From Batkoa obscura (Eukaryota > Entomophthoromycota > Entomophthoromycetes > Entomophthorales > Batkoaceae): a stretch of 64,000 bases of DNA. Positions 1-11,503 of this stretch are shown here, in pieces (positions within the stretch are counted from its first letter, which is position 1; every line of letters begins with the position of its first letter). Where the stretch lies: the NCBI GenBank assembly GCA_030770535.1, contig JASVEC010000001.1:620001-684000 (forward strand), in the 5' to 3' direction. The notes under the pieces are model-generated. The model was not told the origin of the DNA. It saw nothing but the letters and a program-made list of their open reading frames with translations, and did not search any database. The translations under genes and the position numbers were made by a program.

Positions 1-2728
1 AATAATTATTTCATTTTGGTTTTTTTAATAATTGCATTATGTTTTTTTCACCATTATATACTATCAATCCCTCATATTGTTATCATCACTACTTATGACC
101 TATTATTTGATTAAACTAAAACTTTTTTTATATACACATAATAATAAATAACCCACTATTTCTCTGTTAAAACAATATAAGGCTATAAGGCATTGCTTAC
201 TAGATACTTTATTTACTATCCAAAAATTCATTTTTTTATTTTTATTTTTATTTTCCAGTTTAGGAGCCGCTTTGTTCTGGTTTTCTCAAGAATTCTTAAA
301 GCTTCTGTAGAAAACTTTAGCTGGCTTATTGGTAATTTTGAGTTGCTGAAATTGATAATAATTTTACAAAACCTCAAAAGAATTTTAAAAACCAAAACAA
401 TAATAAAAATAAACCAGGTTTTTAATAAAAAAGATCATATAATAATAGAGATTATTTGAGTCTTGAAAACATTAAGACTTGCTTGTTTGCCATAGAAACA
501 GGCTTTTTGTTTAAATTATTTAAAGTCACTTTAAATTTAGAACGAGCTTTTACTGTATTAAAATAGATAATAACGCATTTTTACTTAAATGAACAATATT
601 TGCTTTTAAAAAATGTTAAACTTATTTAAAACTTCTATATTACTGTAAATTATAGCTAATCCTATATTAATGTTATACTAATGTTGTGTTAAGTTAGTTA
701 AGCTTTGAATTTTTATTAATAGTTTTTGTTTAATAATGCCATTAGAATTTATTCTTTATCAAAAATTTTGAATTTTTTTTGATGCAATGCCATTCCAAAT
801 CGAATATCCTGTTTCAACAATGTCTTCACTTTTCATTTATTTTATAGATAAAACCCCCATTTATATTTAACCACTCCTTATTTCCGCTTATTCTTCCCTT
901 TGATTTTATTGTTATTTTAATTAAAAGTTTGAGAAGTATAAAATTTTTATAAGTTACACCTTTTGCCAACTACACTAACGAAGCCATCTAAATATCAGTC
1001 AATCATTTGAACAACAATAGTTTGACAAAAGGATGGTTAAAGTAACATGCAATAATAGGTTTTACTTTAGTTATGATTAGGTAATTTTTATTTTTGTTTT
1101 TAGATTAAGTATTTCATAATTATAACAAATCCACTAAACAGATAAAGCACTCAACTTTACATGTTTAATGTCAATATGCCTATATATCGTTAGGAAACTA
1201 ACTAATATAGGCTAAGCAACCGTTCTGTGCACAACAGGTGTTTAAACCTACCTTAACGTGCATTTACTAGCCCATTTCTTAAATCCTTTAGTGGTAGAGT
1301 AAACTATACTAACTGTTTTAACAAATAGACTTTCCCAATCCGCATAGCCTCATGCTCAAATGCTATGTTGTAAACAACCAGTAAATGTCTGTTTCAGTAT
1401 TATGCTTATGATAGACACTAATGAACCCTAAGGCCACTACGAATTTGTGTATTAGTAAAACCAAGACTAATTGAAGGGTTCGCAAAATATTTCTTAGAAA
1501 CTTAGAATAGGCGCTATTTATAACCAAAAAAACCGCAGTCAAAAGGTAACCAACTAAACTACTTGGTCAAAGCCAAGGCAGCCAATCAAAATGCTTAAAA
1601 AGTGCCAACTCAAATAGCAAAAGCTACGGAATTACTCTAATCCCACAATTTAACTTTTAAAGGAAATGGTTAGTACCAAAACCGGATCTATCTAATTAAC
1701 CTTATCGACTGTACTTTACAGGATCACATGTTTAGTATATTTCGTAACAATGTTTAACAACATTGAAAACTTCATAAGGTTGGTTGATGATGGTTAGCAC
1801 GGTCTCTAAAAAGGGAAGGGTTTACTTAGGCTTTCATGTCTTTGTAAAAGTTGATGATCTTGTCGGTTCATATTCCAGAGCCTGACATGGAGATGTGTGC
1901 CATCTGACAACTTTAAATAATAATCTTAAAATTCTCTTTAACCAAATTATAGCAGTATGGAAGTAATTAAATGTGAAATACATTTGATTTGAATAGTGGA
2001 GCACACTGCTTTAAAATAAATTTTGATTTACAGAATCATCTAAACGTACAGCCTTTTTGGGCAAATCTAAGTTTGTAAAGGTAGAATTGCAACATCAGTA
2101 TTCTACATTGAAATAGTTTTTGTCCATAGACATAGAAAATATATTATATTGTAACCAGTAACTAACTTGCTATTTAATCAAAAAACTATGATTACTTTGA
2201 AATGACCTTATAATTGAGTTTATAACAACAAATTTTAAAATCCTCCATTAATGTACTTAATTCATTTATGATAAATAAAAATATTGATCATTTAACAAGG
2301 ATTTCATTTAAAACGTATGATAAAATTTAAAGTTGGTACTATTTTTACTAAAACAATTTTATAACAATTATCAATAATTATTGCAAGCTAAATATTTGGT
2401 TTTCCTTACTATTATGTTTTCTAGTATATTTTTTAAACATCAAATCGAGTTTAGATCACATTATCATCATATCAATATCAATATAAACCGAATCATAACA
2501 TCTCATTTTTATACAGATATTAATATTAATAAATAGTATAATAATGACAATTTTAACACTTAATAAAATAAATATTGCATTTACTTTTGTAGTTTTATAC
2601 TTTAAATAGAAAGTAACTTAGTTTACATAAACTTATAAAAGTATTATTTCAATATGACAAGGTACTTTTAAAAAAATTGTTATATAAATAGCAATCATAA
2701 ACTCAGCAATTGCTAACTTTTAAACATT
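1..2728. other. Gene-free left edge
   Basis: I see no convincing gene, tRNA or structured repeat here. Short open frames, such as one near 193-459, are low-complexity Phe/Ile/Lys-rich translations with no start context or family resemblance. The middle part (about 1000-2000) is less AT-rich than its surroundings and could be old decayed sequence, but I recognise nothing in it. Confidence 0.5.
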
Positions 2729-3594
2729 ATGTTAACCTCAAGCATCCCAAAACACTATCAAAACAGTAATTGTAGGTGGAACTGGAGAACTGGGTCATTA
2801 TCTCGTGGAAGAATTTTTAAAAGACAAAGATCTTAAAGTAACAATCTTAACCTGAGCTTCCAGTGAAAACGACACCAAAAAAGAATTGAAAGATAGCTTT
2901 ATTAAGCAAGGTAGAAAAATTGTGGAAGTGAATTATAATAATCAAGACAGTGTTTTAAAAGCGTTGGTGGGCATTGATGTAGTACTAGTAGCTTTTAAGC
3001 CTTCCAGGCCTTATCAAAACAAGTATTGGTTTGATAGATGCTTCTGTTAAATCCAACGTTAAATTATTCATACCTTCTGAGTTTGCTGCTAAAGTAGAAG
3101 GGTAAGTTTTAAGTTGTATGTTTGACGTTAATTAGATGTTTAGCTTTTTATTTGTTAGAGTAGATAATCCATTGACTTTACCAAAAAAAAGTTAGAAGTC
3201 ATCTTGAAAGTTCTGGTTTAAATTATATATATATTATAACAATGATTTTTTTATGGAACATTTCCTATCCGGATTATTTAGTATTGCTATTCCGAACTAT
3301 AAAGCTCAAATTGTTAGCAGTAGGGGAACAAAGCTAACTATTACTAGTGTAAAAAATGTGACTAAATGTGTTGTGAATACCTACTTTCTTCTAGAAGTAA
3401 AAAATAAATTTGTTGATATTGTTGGAGAAAATGCATGTTTAAATGAAGTATTAAGAAACATATCATAAATTAGTAATAAACCTTTTGAGGTTGAGAAAAT
3501 TACTTTAGAAGAAGCTGAGGATGTTATTAATGCTAAGGATACTGAGTTAATGACACAAATATCTTATTTATTTAAAAGAGATATCGAGAAAAAT
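2729..3594 (+). pseudogene. Decayed NmrA / isoflavone-reductase-like gene
   Basis: Translations in shifting frames resemble the NmrA-like/isoflavone reductase family of NAD(P)-binding atypical short-chain dehydrogenases. The start has a Rossmann glycine motif (VIVGGTGELG). A middle part reads GLIDASVKSNVKLFIPSEFA, matching the family's IDA..GVKRFIPSEF block. An apparent intron (about 3102-3157, GTAAGT to TTAG) follows, then a stretch with MEHFLSGLF. It is clearly broken: a one-base shift just after the ATG at 2729, a TGA near 2854, another shift near 3000, and further stops after 3170 and at 3466. The family remnant ends where a MITE begins. The best single open piece is 3253-3468. Family placement is fairly sure; lack of function is inferred from the several lesions. 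Confidence 0.75.
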
Positions 3595-3692
3595 TGAGGG
3601 TGTTTTTTTCACTTCATCACTTTTTCCATTTTTAAGCGCTATTTGAGTGGAAAGACTATTAGTAAAACTCTTAAACAAAAAAATACATCCCT
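3595..3692 (+). mobile_element. MITE copy, ~100-bp family
   Basis: Copy of the dispersed ~100-bp element found throughout the window. It shows the shared core AAGCGCTATTTGAGTGG and the 3' end AAAAAATACATCCC. It directly abuts the end of the NmrA-like pseudogene. Its right end is degraded compared with the usual CCCCA. Confidence 0.75.
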
Positions 3693-4390
3693 AGTTATTG
3701 TTCTCTTGCTGGAAATTTCAACTATTTTTCCCTTGGCTTTAAGTTTGTATCCATAAAAGAGTATGTTAAACAAACTTTTTTTAATTAAAATAAATATCAA
3801 GTCAGTTTCCCTTTGTTGTTACTATTTTTATAATACTTTATTTAGGATCTGGTTTTTTTACTAATTTATGTTGATATAACACAATGTACTTATATCCCAG
3901 GTAAAGTCCTAATAATTCTTACAATATGTTGTAGTTAGAACTAAAACGAAATAAATACAAGCTACTTTTTTAAAATGCAATCGCAAAGATCACTTATTTA
4001 TAACGCTAACGATTAAAACTTATTAAAGAAACTGAAGAGCTTGACTATTAAAGCCATATTCAAATAATATGTCATTACCTATTTAACATTTTCCAATAAA
4101 TAAACTTGACTGGATAGTAAAGTGTCCTTTTATTACAATAAGAGATGTTTTCTATTTATTAAAACAAAGCTACTAAAATTGGTTAAACTCCAATAATAAA
4201 TCATTTTATAATAACTTAAAATATTGACAACTTTTATTAAAATAGAAATCAGATAATAATTTATATTGATATTGCAAAATTCTTAAACACAAAATACATC
4301 CCCATATAAATAATATAGCAATAAAACATTTTATTAGTTAAATTAAGATTTATATACAAACAAAATAACGAGCGGTAATCCTTAGAATAT
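3693..4390. other. Intergenic, nothing recognised
   Basis: AT-rich sequence between the pseudogene/MITE and tRNA-Gln. I see no gene or repeat in it. Confidence 0.5.
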
Positions 4391-4462
4391 GGATCCATGG
4401 TGTAATGGTTAGCACCCAAGGTTTTGATCCTTGTAATCCGAGTTCGATTCTCGGTGGGTCCT
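4391..4462 (+). tRNA. tRNA-Gln (TTG)
   Basis: Folds as a canonical cloverleaf. The acceptor GGATCCA pairs with TGGGTCC (one T-G wobble), discriminator T. Anticodon stem CAAGG/CCTTG encloses loop TTTTGAT with anticodon TTG, reading CAA (Gln). The T loop is TTCGATT. No intron. It is identical over all 72 nt to the minus-strand copy at 13809-13880. A run of five T lies about 9 nt downstream and could serve as the Pol III terminator. Confidence 0.97.
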
Positions 4463-4976
4463 TGGAGGTATATTTTTAATAATTTTTCTACAATAGGATA
4501 GGATTTATATCGGACTGTCTTTTTTGGTTTTAATATTTTGTCGATTTTTTTAAGCACTATTTAGTGGAAAAGCTGAGTAGTAGAATTTGAAAAAGACATG
4601 CTCATATTTAAAATTAGATTTTTAAAAAAAAATAATAGCTTAGTTGTTGATTTTAGTTTTTATTTATTTTAATATTAATATTAATATTAATATTAATTTG
4701 CATTATTTAATATTTTTTAAGTATTTCATATTCAATCATTATCTATCTACATTATATTAAGTCATCACTACCACTGTCCAATAACTCGATCCACACTGAA
4801 ATTAAATTATCCTCAGAAATTAGCAATAAAATAAGTTACTTTTCAAAAAAAATAAAGCTGTCAATTAACCAAAAATAGTAACTTGGCTTATCATAGTGGA
4901 GTTTTAAACGTTAATAAAAAGAATGACTATATTATAATTTGATCAATTCATCCATCTTATCTTTTTATCAAACTTA
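4463..4976. other. Intergenic with small TTAATA tandem array
   Basis: Contains about five tandem copies of a 6-bp ATTAAT-type unit at roughly 4668-4697, followed by the presumed promoter of the ENT transporter gene. Nothing else is recognised. Confidence 0.5.
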
Positions 4977-6526
4977 ATGTCAAAAAATATAAAATCAAAT
5001 TTAAATACACCATTGATGGATGAGCGATATCTTAATTATAGTGAAGGAGAAGAAGAAGGAAATGGTCGAGCACAAGGAGGTGGTTACGCATTAATAGAAT
5101 CTGGAGAATCTGAACTCAAACAAAGTATTCATGATCCATATCGTTTACTCTATATTACTTTTTTCATGTTGGGGATAGCTATGTTATTACCTTGGAATGG
5201 TGAGTTTTACTGTTTATTTATATTTTTATATTTTTATCATTTCTTTTTAAATGATTCTAATTGAAATTGGGTATTAATCTACTTTTTAATTATGATTAGT
5301 TTTCATCACAGCTACCAGTTTCTTTTCTTATAAATTTAAAAATAGTCGTTATGAAACCAATTTTAATGGTTGGTTTTCAGTTATCGGATCAACAACTAAT
5401 CTATTGTTTTTATTTTATTCATTAGGAAGTCAAAGAAAAGTAGGTATTCTTTTATAAATACGTCCCCGCATAAATAACATTAACATTTAATTAACCCATA
5501 CATTAATAGGCTAAATTATACACCCGTAGTTTAACCAGTATATTTTATTTAACACTTTGTTTTATTTTTATGTTAATATTCACTCAAACCAAATTCCTTC
5601 CTGAAACCAATTTCTATATATCAATCCTCTTACTTTTTTTATCCGTTTCAAGTGCTTCTTTTTTGAATAGCGACGGTCTCGCTTTAGCCGCTACTTTTGG
5701 TAGTAATTATGTACAAGCTAGCTTAATGGGTCAAGCATTGGCGGGATTAGCGGTAGCTATTGCTCAATTGGGGATTGCTTATCATGGTCAAGTGAATCTG
5801 ATTGAATTACCGGAAGAATTGATTTTAAACCAAGGTTATTATTATTTTTTAACAGCAGTAATAACAAGTTTGTTAACCTTTGCTTGTTTTTTTGGTTCAA
5901 GAAAACATCCACAGTTTATATTAGTCAAAATGGAATTAAAAGATGATCACGAGTTAAGTTTTTCAGATTTGATCAAAGAGAAAGTTAACGAATGTAAAAT
6001 TTTAATTGATGGAAATAGAAAGCTTTTGATAAGTTTATTGCTTACATTTATTGTTACCTTATCTTTATTTCCTGCTATTACAACTACAATTACATCAACA
6101 AATAATCATACATTTACATCGACTTATTTTATTGAAATAGGTTTTATTATCTATAATCTAGGTGATTTATTAGGTCGTTATTTGCCCTCTATATCAACCT
6201 TATTCATCACCAATACAAAACATTTACTCCTTGCTTCTATCTTAAGATTTCTCTTTGTACCTTTATTTTTATGGAGTAATACTAAGTTAGGAACAAATCA
6301 TTATTTGGGAGATGATTTTTTATTTTTTATTTTGATGTTATTGTTCGCAACGACCAATGGTTATTTGGGCACTATGACTATGATATTAGGTCCTAGTACA
6401 ACTAATGTAGAATTAAGACCTACTATGGCATCGCTTATGGCACTTACATTAACTTTAGGTTTATCCATTGGCTCTTCTATGTCCTTTGTTTGGTTGGCAA
6501 TTGCTTGTCAATGTAATCCATTTTAA
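4977..6526 (+). CDS. Equilibrative nucleoside transporter (ENT/SLC29), Fun26-like
   Basis: Predicted exons 4977-5199, 5300-5439 and 5510-6526 give 459 aa, a normal ENT length. The signature LPWN followed by FITAT at the end of TM1 is split by intron 1 (GTGAGT...TTAG). Exon 3 carries the family block around ATFGSNYVQASLMGQALAG and continues through hydrophobic helices to the C terminus. An acidic N-terminal tail (EGEEEG) precedes TM1. ENT proteins move nucleosides, and in yeast Fun26 sits in the vacuolar/endosomal membrane; that location is inferred here. The third exon must start at 5510, because this is the acceptor that keeps frame with the 5440 donor. The gene converges with the thioesterase gene, the stop codons being about 130 bp apart. 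Confidence 0.9.
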
Positions 6527-6656
6527 TATATATCTATAATTCTTATTTAAACTTGTGTATTATTAAATGAAAGCATGTATCATTAAACTATCAAATTTTA
6601 TTATTTATTTATTTATTTAAAATATATAATTTTATTATAATTAATAATAACAATTA

Positions 6657-7409
6657 CTAACGTCTATCTTTAGGGATTACATAAGTACATTCAGCAGTCC
6701 CAACTAATTCATCAAATTGATTAAATATCTTTGCAGATAATACAGCTTTATAAGGTTTACTTTTACTATCTTCATAATCAATTGTAAATTTAACAAAAGT
6801 ATCCGCATTTGGTAATTCCTTCATTCCCTCTGCATTAAACTCCGTACTTAAATTAACAGTGAACATGTTTCTATTTTTTCCATTACTAGTAGATAATACT
6901 GCTACTCTGTAAAAAGCTTCATCTAACATATGAGTTAAAATCCCTTGATGAATTCTATCATCATGATCTACTGCTTTGGTACCAATATAATGAACTTCAA
7001 TACCTTGTTTTTTTTCTTTATTAAAAAACATCCTTGGTAATAAAGCTAAAATATTATCTTTATAATAATAATTAAATGTAATATGATCATCTGATATCAA
7101 TCCTTTAACTATTCTTTCAATCATCATTTCGCCTATATCATCAAAGGAGGTATTTGATTCAAGTTCGGTTGTCCATGGATGAGAGTGAAGTTGATTACTT
7201 ATATCAGAACCTGGAGCTTGATATTGTCGGTAAACTTCTCCGCCAACTAAACCTCCACTTAATAATAACCCTCCTGCTTTCCAAGATGCTAAAAAGGGTT
7301 CATTTGATTGTTTCAACGGAATTGTACTACTAGTTGGACGTATATTGGTTAATCTATGGGTAATATATTTTAATTGATTTAATGAACGTGGTTTTAAGAC
7401 TGTAAACAT
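6657..7409 (-). CDS. Mitochondrial hotdog-fold thioesterase-like protein (Fmp10-like)
   Basis: Single-exon gene, 250 aa. The N terminus is rich in Arg, Lys, Ser and Thr with no acidic residue in the first 30 positions, as expected for a mitochondrial presequence. A Gly/Leu-rich stretch at about 46-58 could be one membrane helix. The C-terminal half matches the 4HBT hotdog fold: HQGILTHMLDEAF at 154-166 corresponds to the family's HGG..a.llDea motif, with Asp163 in the usual catalytic region. The family hydrolyses acyl-CoA thioesters; substrate here is unknown. Saccharomyces Fmp10 is a comparable mitochondrial protein, but I give no symbol because orthology cannot be tested here. Confidence 0.8.
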   Translation of the reverse strand: MFTVLKPRSLNQLKYITHRLTNIRPTSSTIPLKQSNEPFLASWKAGGLLLSGGLVGGEVYRQYQAPGSDISNQLHSHPWTTELESNTSFDDIGEMMIERIVKGLISDDHITFNYYYKDNILALLPRMFFNKEKKQGIEVHYIGTKAVDHDDRIHQGILTHMLDEAFYRVAVLSTSNGKNRNMFTVNLSTEFNAEGMKELPNADTFVKFTIDYEDSKSKPYKAVLSAKIFNQFDELVGTAECTYVIPKDRR

Positions 7410-8391
7410 TATGTTATTTATATGAATGAAGATTTGGAATTTAAATTGTTGTACTATTCAATCAAAATAAAATGGAGAAGGTAAATGTTAATAAATTTGA
7501 AAATAAATATTAAATAGTTAAAATATAGAATATAGAAAAAAAATAATCTTTTTCAAACTACTTTTTATAGTGGTGCCTTCTATTTATAGTCCAAAGTTTC
7601 GAAAGTTTAAAATTTTTAATTTAATTTTTCGTATTTATTGAGCGAATTCAAAAACAACACCATTTCACACTTAACCAATTAAATAGAAATATTTCAATAG
7701 GAGTGTAAAAATTTGCTAATTTAAAAAATGAAGTCATTTGAATTGTTTTTTATTAATATAGAAACTAAGAATTGTTTTTTTTGTTTAGGCTAATTCGTTA
7801 AGATATTTAATTAAAAGGGGTTGACTAGTTTATTATTGTTTGTTTTTATTTATTTATTTATATTGAGTTTAATATATGCGTTTTATGACTTAGTTTTTAT
7901 ATTTTCATATTCAATATTTATTTTATTAATGTTTAAAATGGAGCCCATCATTTATTTTTATTGTATTAAATAAGCGTATATAAATTAATATTTAACTTAA
8001 TAAAATGAAATTAATAATTTGAATTTTAAAACAAAATAAAATATTATTTTAAGTAATGATGATTTTACATAAAATAGTTATATATTAAGTAAGGCTTATT
8101 AGTTTTTAATATTAGTCAACTAATTTCTTGTATATACAGTTAAAGGTAAATGAGAATTAAAACTTAACAAATAAAATAGATTGATGAGATGATAATTCAT
8201 TCATTTATTGGTAATATGAATTTAGAAATAAAAGCTTCTCTTTTTTAGCATAGTTCTGAACATTTAAAATATTTTTAAATTTGCTTACTAATGTTTTTTA
8301 CTTATTTTGAATTTGAATTTCAAACAAGTAATTATCAATTTGTTATATTTAAAAACCAAAAAAATCAACTTTATTAATGATTCAACTCTAT
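7410..8391. other. Intergenic between thioesterase and Atg22-like genes
   Basis: Very AT-rich. It holds the promoter side of the thioesterase gene and the 3' side of the Atg22-like gene. No open frame or repeat is recognised. Confidence 0.5.
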
Positions 8392-9918
8392 CTACTCTGT
8401 CTGCAATATCAAATTATGAATCCTAGTAGCTCTCTCCAACTTAATAAAAAATAAACAAATAATCCCAGCTATTAAAAGTCCAAATACTAAATAATAACCT
8501 AATCTAATTTGATTTGTAGTATTAACAATAGCCCCAAGAGATATTGAGCCAATCCAAGAAGTCCCTTTATAAGAAATTAGATAAATAGCAAAAAACATTG
8601 CATCTTTTGATTTGGGTAACATTTGAGAATATAAAGCTCGATGATAACATTGTATTGTAGCATAAATAGAAAATAAAAATAAATAATAGATATAATACTC
8701 TACTTTGCTTTTGATGCCAATAGAAAGATATAGTCCAAATAAACCCCAGATTGGAAAGATTAATGAAAACAATGAAAGATAATTTGTTAGGTTAAGAATA
8801 TTAAGTTGCTTTGGAAACCATTTTTTTAAAAAATATAATATTGTTACTGCTATACCTTCAACTAAGGGACCAATAGCATTAATTAATAAAGTATCACTTG
8901 AAGTAATTGTTAGTTCTCTACGACCAACAAAAATTGCTGTTGATATTCCAGTTGATAACCCGTCGGATAAGAAAAACCAAGAAATTAAACCCAACCAAAT
9001 ATCTTTATATTGTTTAAAATTTATAATAATTTTATAAATTTCTATTACAGAGTAAGTAAATACATTTTGATCATTTGGTATTGATGGGAATTTGTATTTA
9101 GGCAGATAAATATAAGATATCAAGCCTAATATTAACCAAAACAAGCCAGGAAGACTAACTCCTAATTGTAAACTAAAAATACTATTATTATTATTCAAAG
9201 ATATTAATGAACTTGTTAATGATATTCCGAAAGTTAATAACATAGCCAAACTAAATGGATTAGCTGATAACTCTGTTGTTATTGAATCTTTAATCTTTTT
9301 AACTTCTTTGTCATTATTACACTCCATTATTCTTTGATCAAAATTTGCAAAAAATGAAATATAAGATAAGAAGAAAGCAGATGCAATTACTGTTGATACA
9401 TTAGCTAACATACATAATATAATCAATACCACATAATGAGAACTATTGATTAATGCAATAATACTAGAACTTATACTACCTAATATTGTAAATATCAATA
9501 AAAAATAACTTCGATAATTTTCATGATCTGCTAAGCCAGAAAATAAAATCAAAAACAAAGCTTGAAATATTGTTGTAATTCCATTGATATATAATACTGC
9601 TGAAGTATTAGGAATCATTAAGGTATTGATTTTTAAATAACATATATCTTTCCCATTACATTTAGTAAGACCATCAGTTAGATAACCATTTTCGGTGATT
9701 AAACTATCAAGTAAACTTGGGATGACATGGACGGCAGTCAAGGCATAGGGAAGAAACTAGACAGAGAGAGATAGAGAGTTAATTTTGAGATCATTATGAA
9801 GTTGAATAATTAAACTTACACCTAAGGTATGTAAATAAAAAGCATATTTATGTTTTCTTGTTGTATAAAATGGATCTTCGTTCTTAGTTTGTTGAAAAGA
9901 TAAAGATAAAGATTTCAT
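8392..9918 (-). CDS. Atg22-like vacuolar effluxer (MFS)
   Basis: Two exons, 9918-9820 and 9756-8392, joined over a 63-nt intron (GTAAGT...CTAG), give 487 aa. Residues from exon 1 (YAFYLHTLG) join FLPYALTAV to form the first membrane helix. Many further helices follow. The C-terminal part is diagnostic of the Atg22 family: a stretch reading YHRALYSQMLPKSKDAMFFA, then SWIGSISLGAIV and a conserved IRLGY. In yeast Atg22 works with other permeases to export amino acids from the vacuole after autophagic breakdown. The true start is the ATG at 9918, not within exon 2, since exon 2 alone lacks an ATG and the first helix. The sequence is diverged, so a related MFS role is possible. Confidence 0.85.
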
Positions 9919-11503
9919 TATTATAAAAACAAATAATTTTCGAAGTTTGTCGATTATATAGGTTCTAATTGTTAATGATTTTATACGATTGGCTGAATAG
10001 ACCCTTTTTATAGAATCTCAGACTATTGTCCCCTTTGATTATTATGTAAACTGGAGTTATTATTGAAGATGAGCGTTCATTGGATTTGATAAGCATTATT
10101 TGAAAATTTAGGATTTTGGATTTATTTAGTATAATTAATTGTTATTTTGTTATTGAATAAATATATCATGAGATGAAGCTATTTTATGAAATAGAAATTT
10201 ATATTAACTTTTATTGTATTTTATTTCAAGTATTGTATAATATTAATATAAAGTACTTAATTCATATTTTAATTTTAAAATATAATATATAAAATATACA
10301 AGTGTTCTGATTGTGCTTCATAAATAAAATTAATGAATTTATAAACATTAATTACATTATATGACTTTAAAATTAGATTATTTTATAATTATAGTTTAAT
10401 TGTTGTTCTATTTATTTTGACACTATTTATGAGTTAAATAATATGAGAAGTTATTTTTTATTTTAATGATTAAGGGGTGTATTTTTGGTTTCATCACTTT
10501 TTCATTTTTTAAGTGCTATTGAGTGGGAAAAATGATAGTAATTTTTTTTAATTTTACGCTATATAGGGAAGTATTTTTTTGTTTAAGAATTTTATTAATA
10601 AACATTATTTTAAAACTTAAATTATTATTGATACTTAATAATGAACTATAAAATGGTAAGTTATTATTATTATAATATAAATCGAAAATTATTTTATAAA
10701 ATAATAGTAATCAATTTGTAATGCTATACAACAAATTCAATTTTATAAAAACAAAAACAATATTATATTATTTGATTAACAAAAAAACTATTTAATTTTT
10801 TAAAAGGTATTGACTCAAGTATTTCATCAATTATAATAATAAAAATCATATACGTCAATTAGCGTATAAGACTAAAGCATTATTGAGCTATATCTGGACA
10901 GATTAGTAGAAAAAGATGACATTAATAAACAAATGCAGAATTAAAACACTTTTAAGCTACAGAACCCCATAATTATTACTTGCTTATAAAGAAAAAGAAT
11001 GTCATTAATACTATAAAGAATCTTGGTTCTCCCTTTCTATCTCCTTTTGTTTGTTTTATTAAAATCAACCACTTAAAAGTTAGTTTTGAGATTTTCAAAA
11101 AAAGTTGAAGGGAAGGATTGATAAGTTAATAATAAAGCACAAATTATAAAGCTTAAAAATATAAATACGTCTTTTATTATAGATCTATCTAGTAATATGT
11201 TTCAACTATAAAAATAGAAGTCTAAAAATAAAAGATATCATCTATAATAACAGTTAAAGTTCTAAGTTTTAAATTGTATCCCCCATATTCCCAAATTCAG
11301 TTAAAATCTAAGCTTCGAAATCACCAAATGGTTCTGAATTCAATCAAATCAGCGGTAAACTGAAAAAGACTGACGGATCATTTGATAACCACGTTTCAAA
11401 AAAGCATTTAAATTAAGTCATTGACTAAACATTATAAAAAATAAACAAAAAGTATATAAATAAAATCAAACTTAACATCAATTTTAAATTCATTTCATTC
11501 AAA
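9919..11503. other. Intergenic with broken MITE pieces and GH20 promoter
   Basis: Mostly AT-rich spacer. Two broken MITE fragments lie at about 10472-10605. A TATA-like TATATAAATA at about 11454-11463 lies roughly 40-50 bp upstream of the GH20 start codon. No gene is seen. Confidence 0.55.
10472..10605. mobile_element. Two broken MITE fragments in opposite orientation
   Basis: About 10472-10545 matches the 5' two-thirds of the ~100-bp MITE in plus orientation (GGTTTCATCACTTTTTC, then AAGTGCTATTGAGTGG). About 10562-10605 matches the opposite end (GTATTTTTTTGTTTAAGAAT). This looks like two damaged insertions or one rearranged element. Confidence 0.6.

Noticed and set aside
193-459. 88-codon open frame at the left edge
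   Set aside because: Phe/Ile/Lys-rich low complexity, initiation at a non-ATG codon, no family resemblance; expected by chance in AT-rich DNA.
4261-4557. 98-codon frame on the minus strand
   Set aside because: It runs through the tRNA-Gln in antisense; the tRNA explains the sequence.
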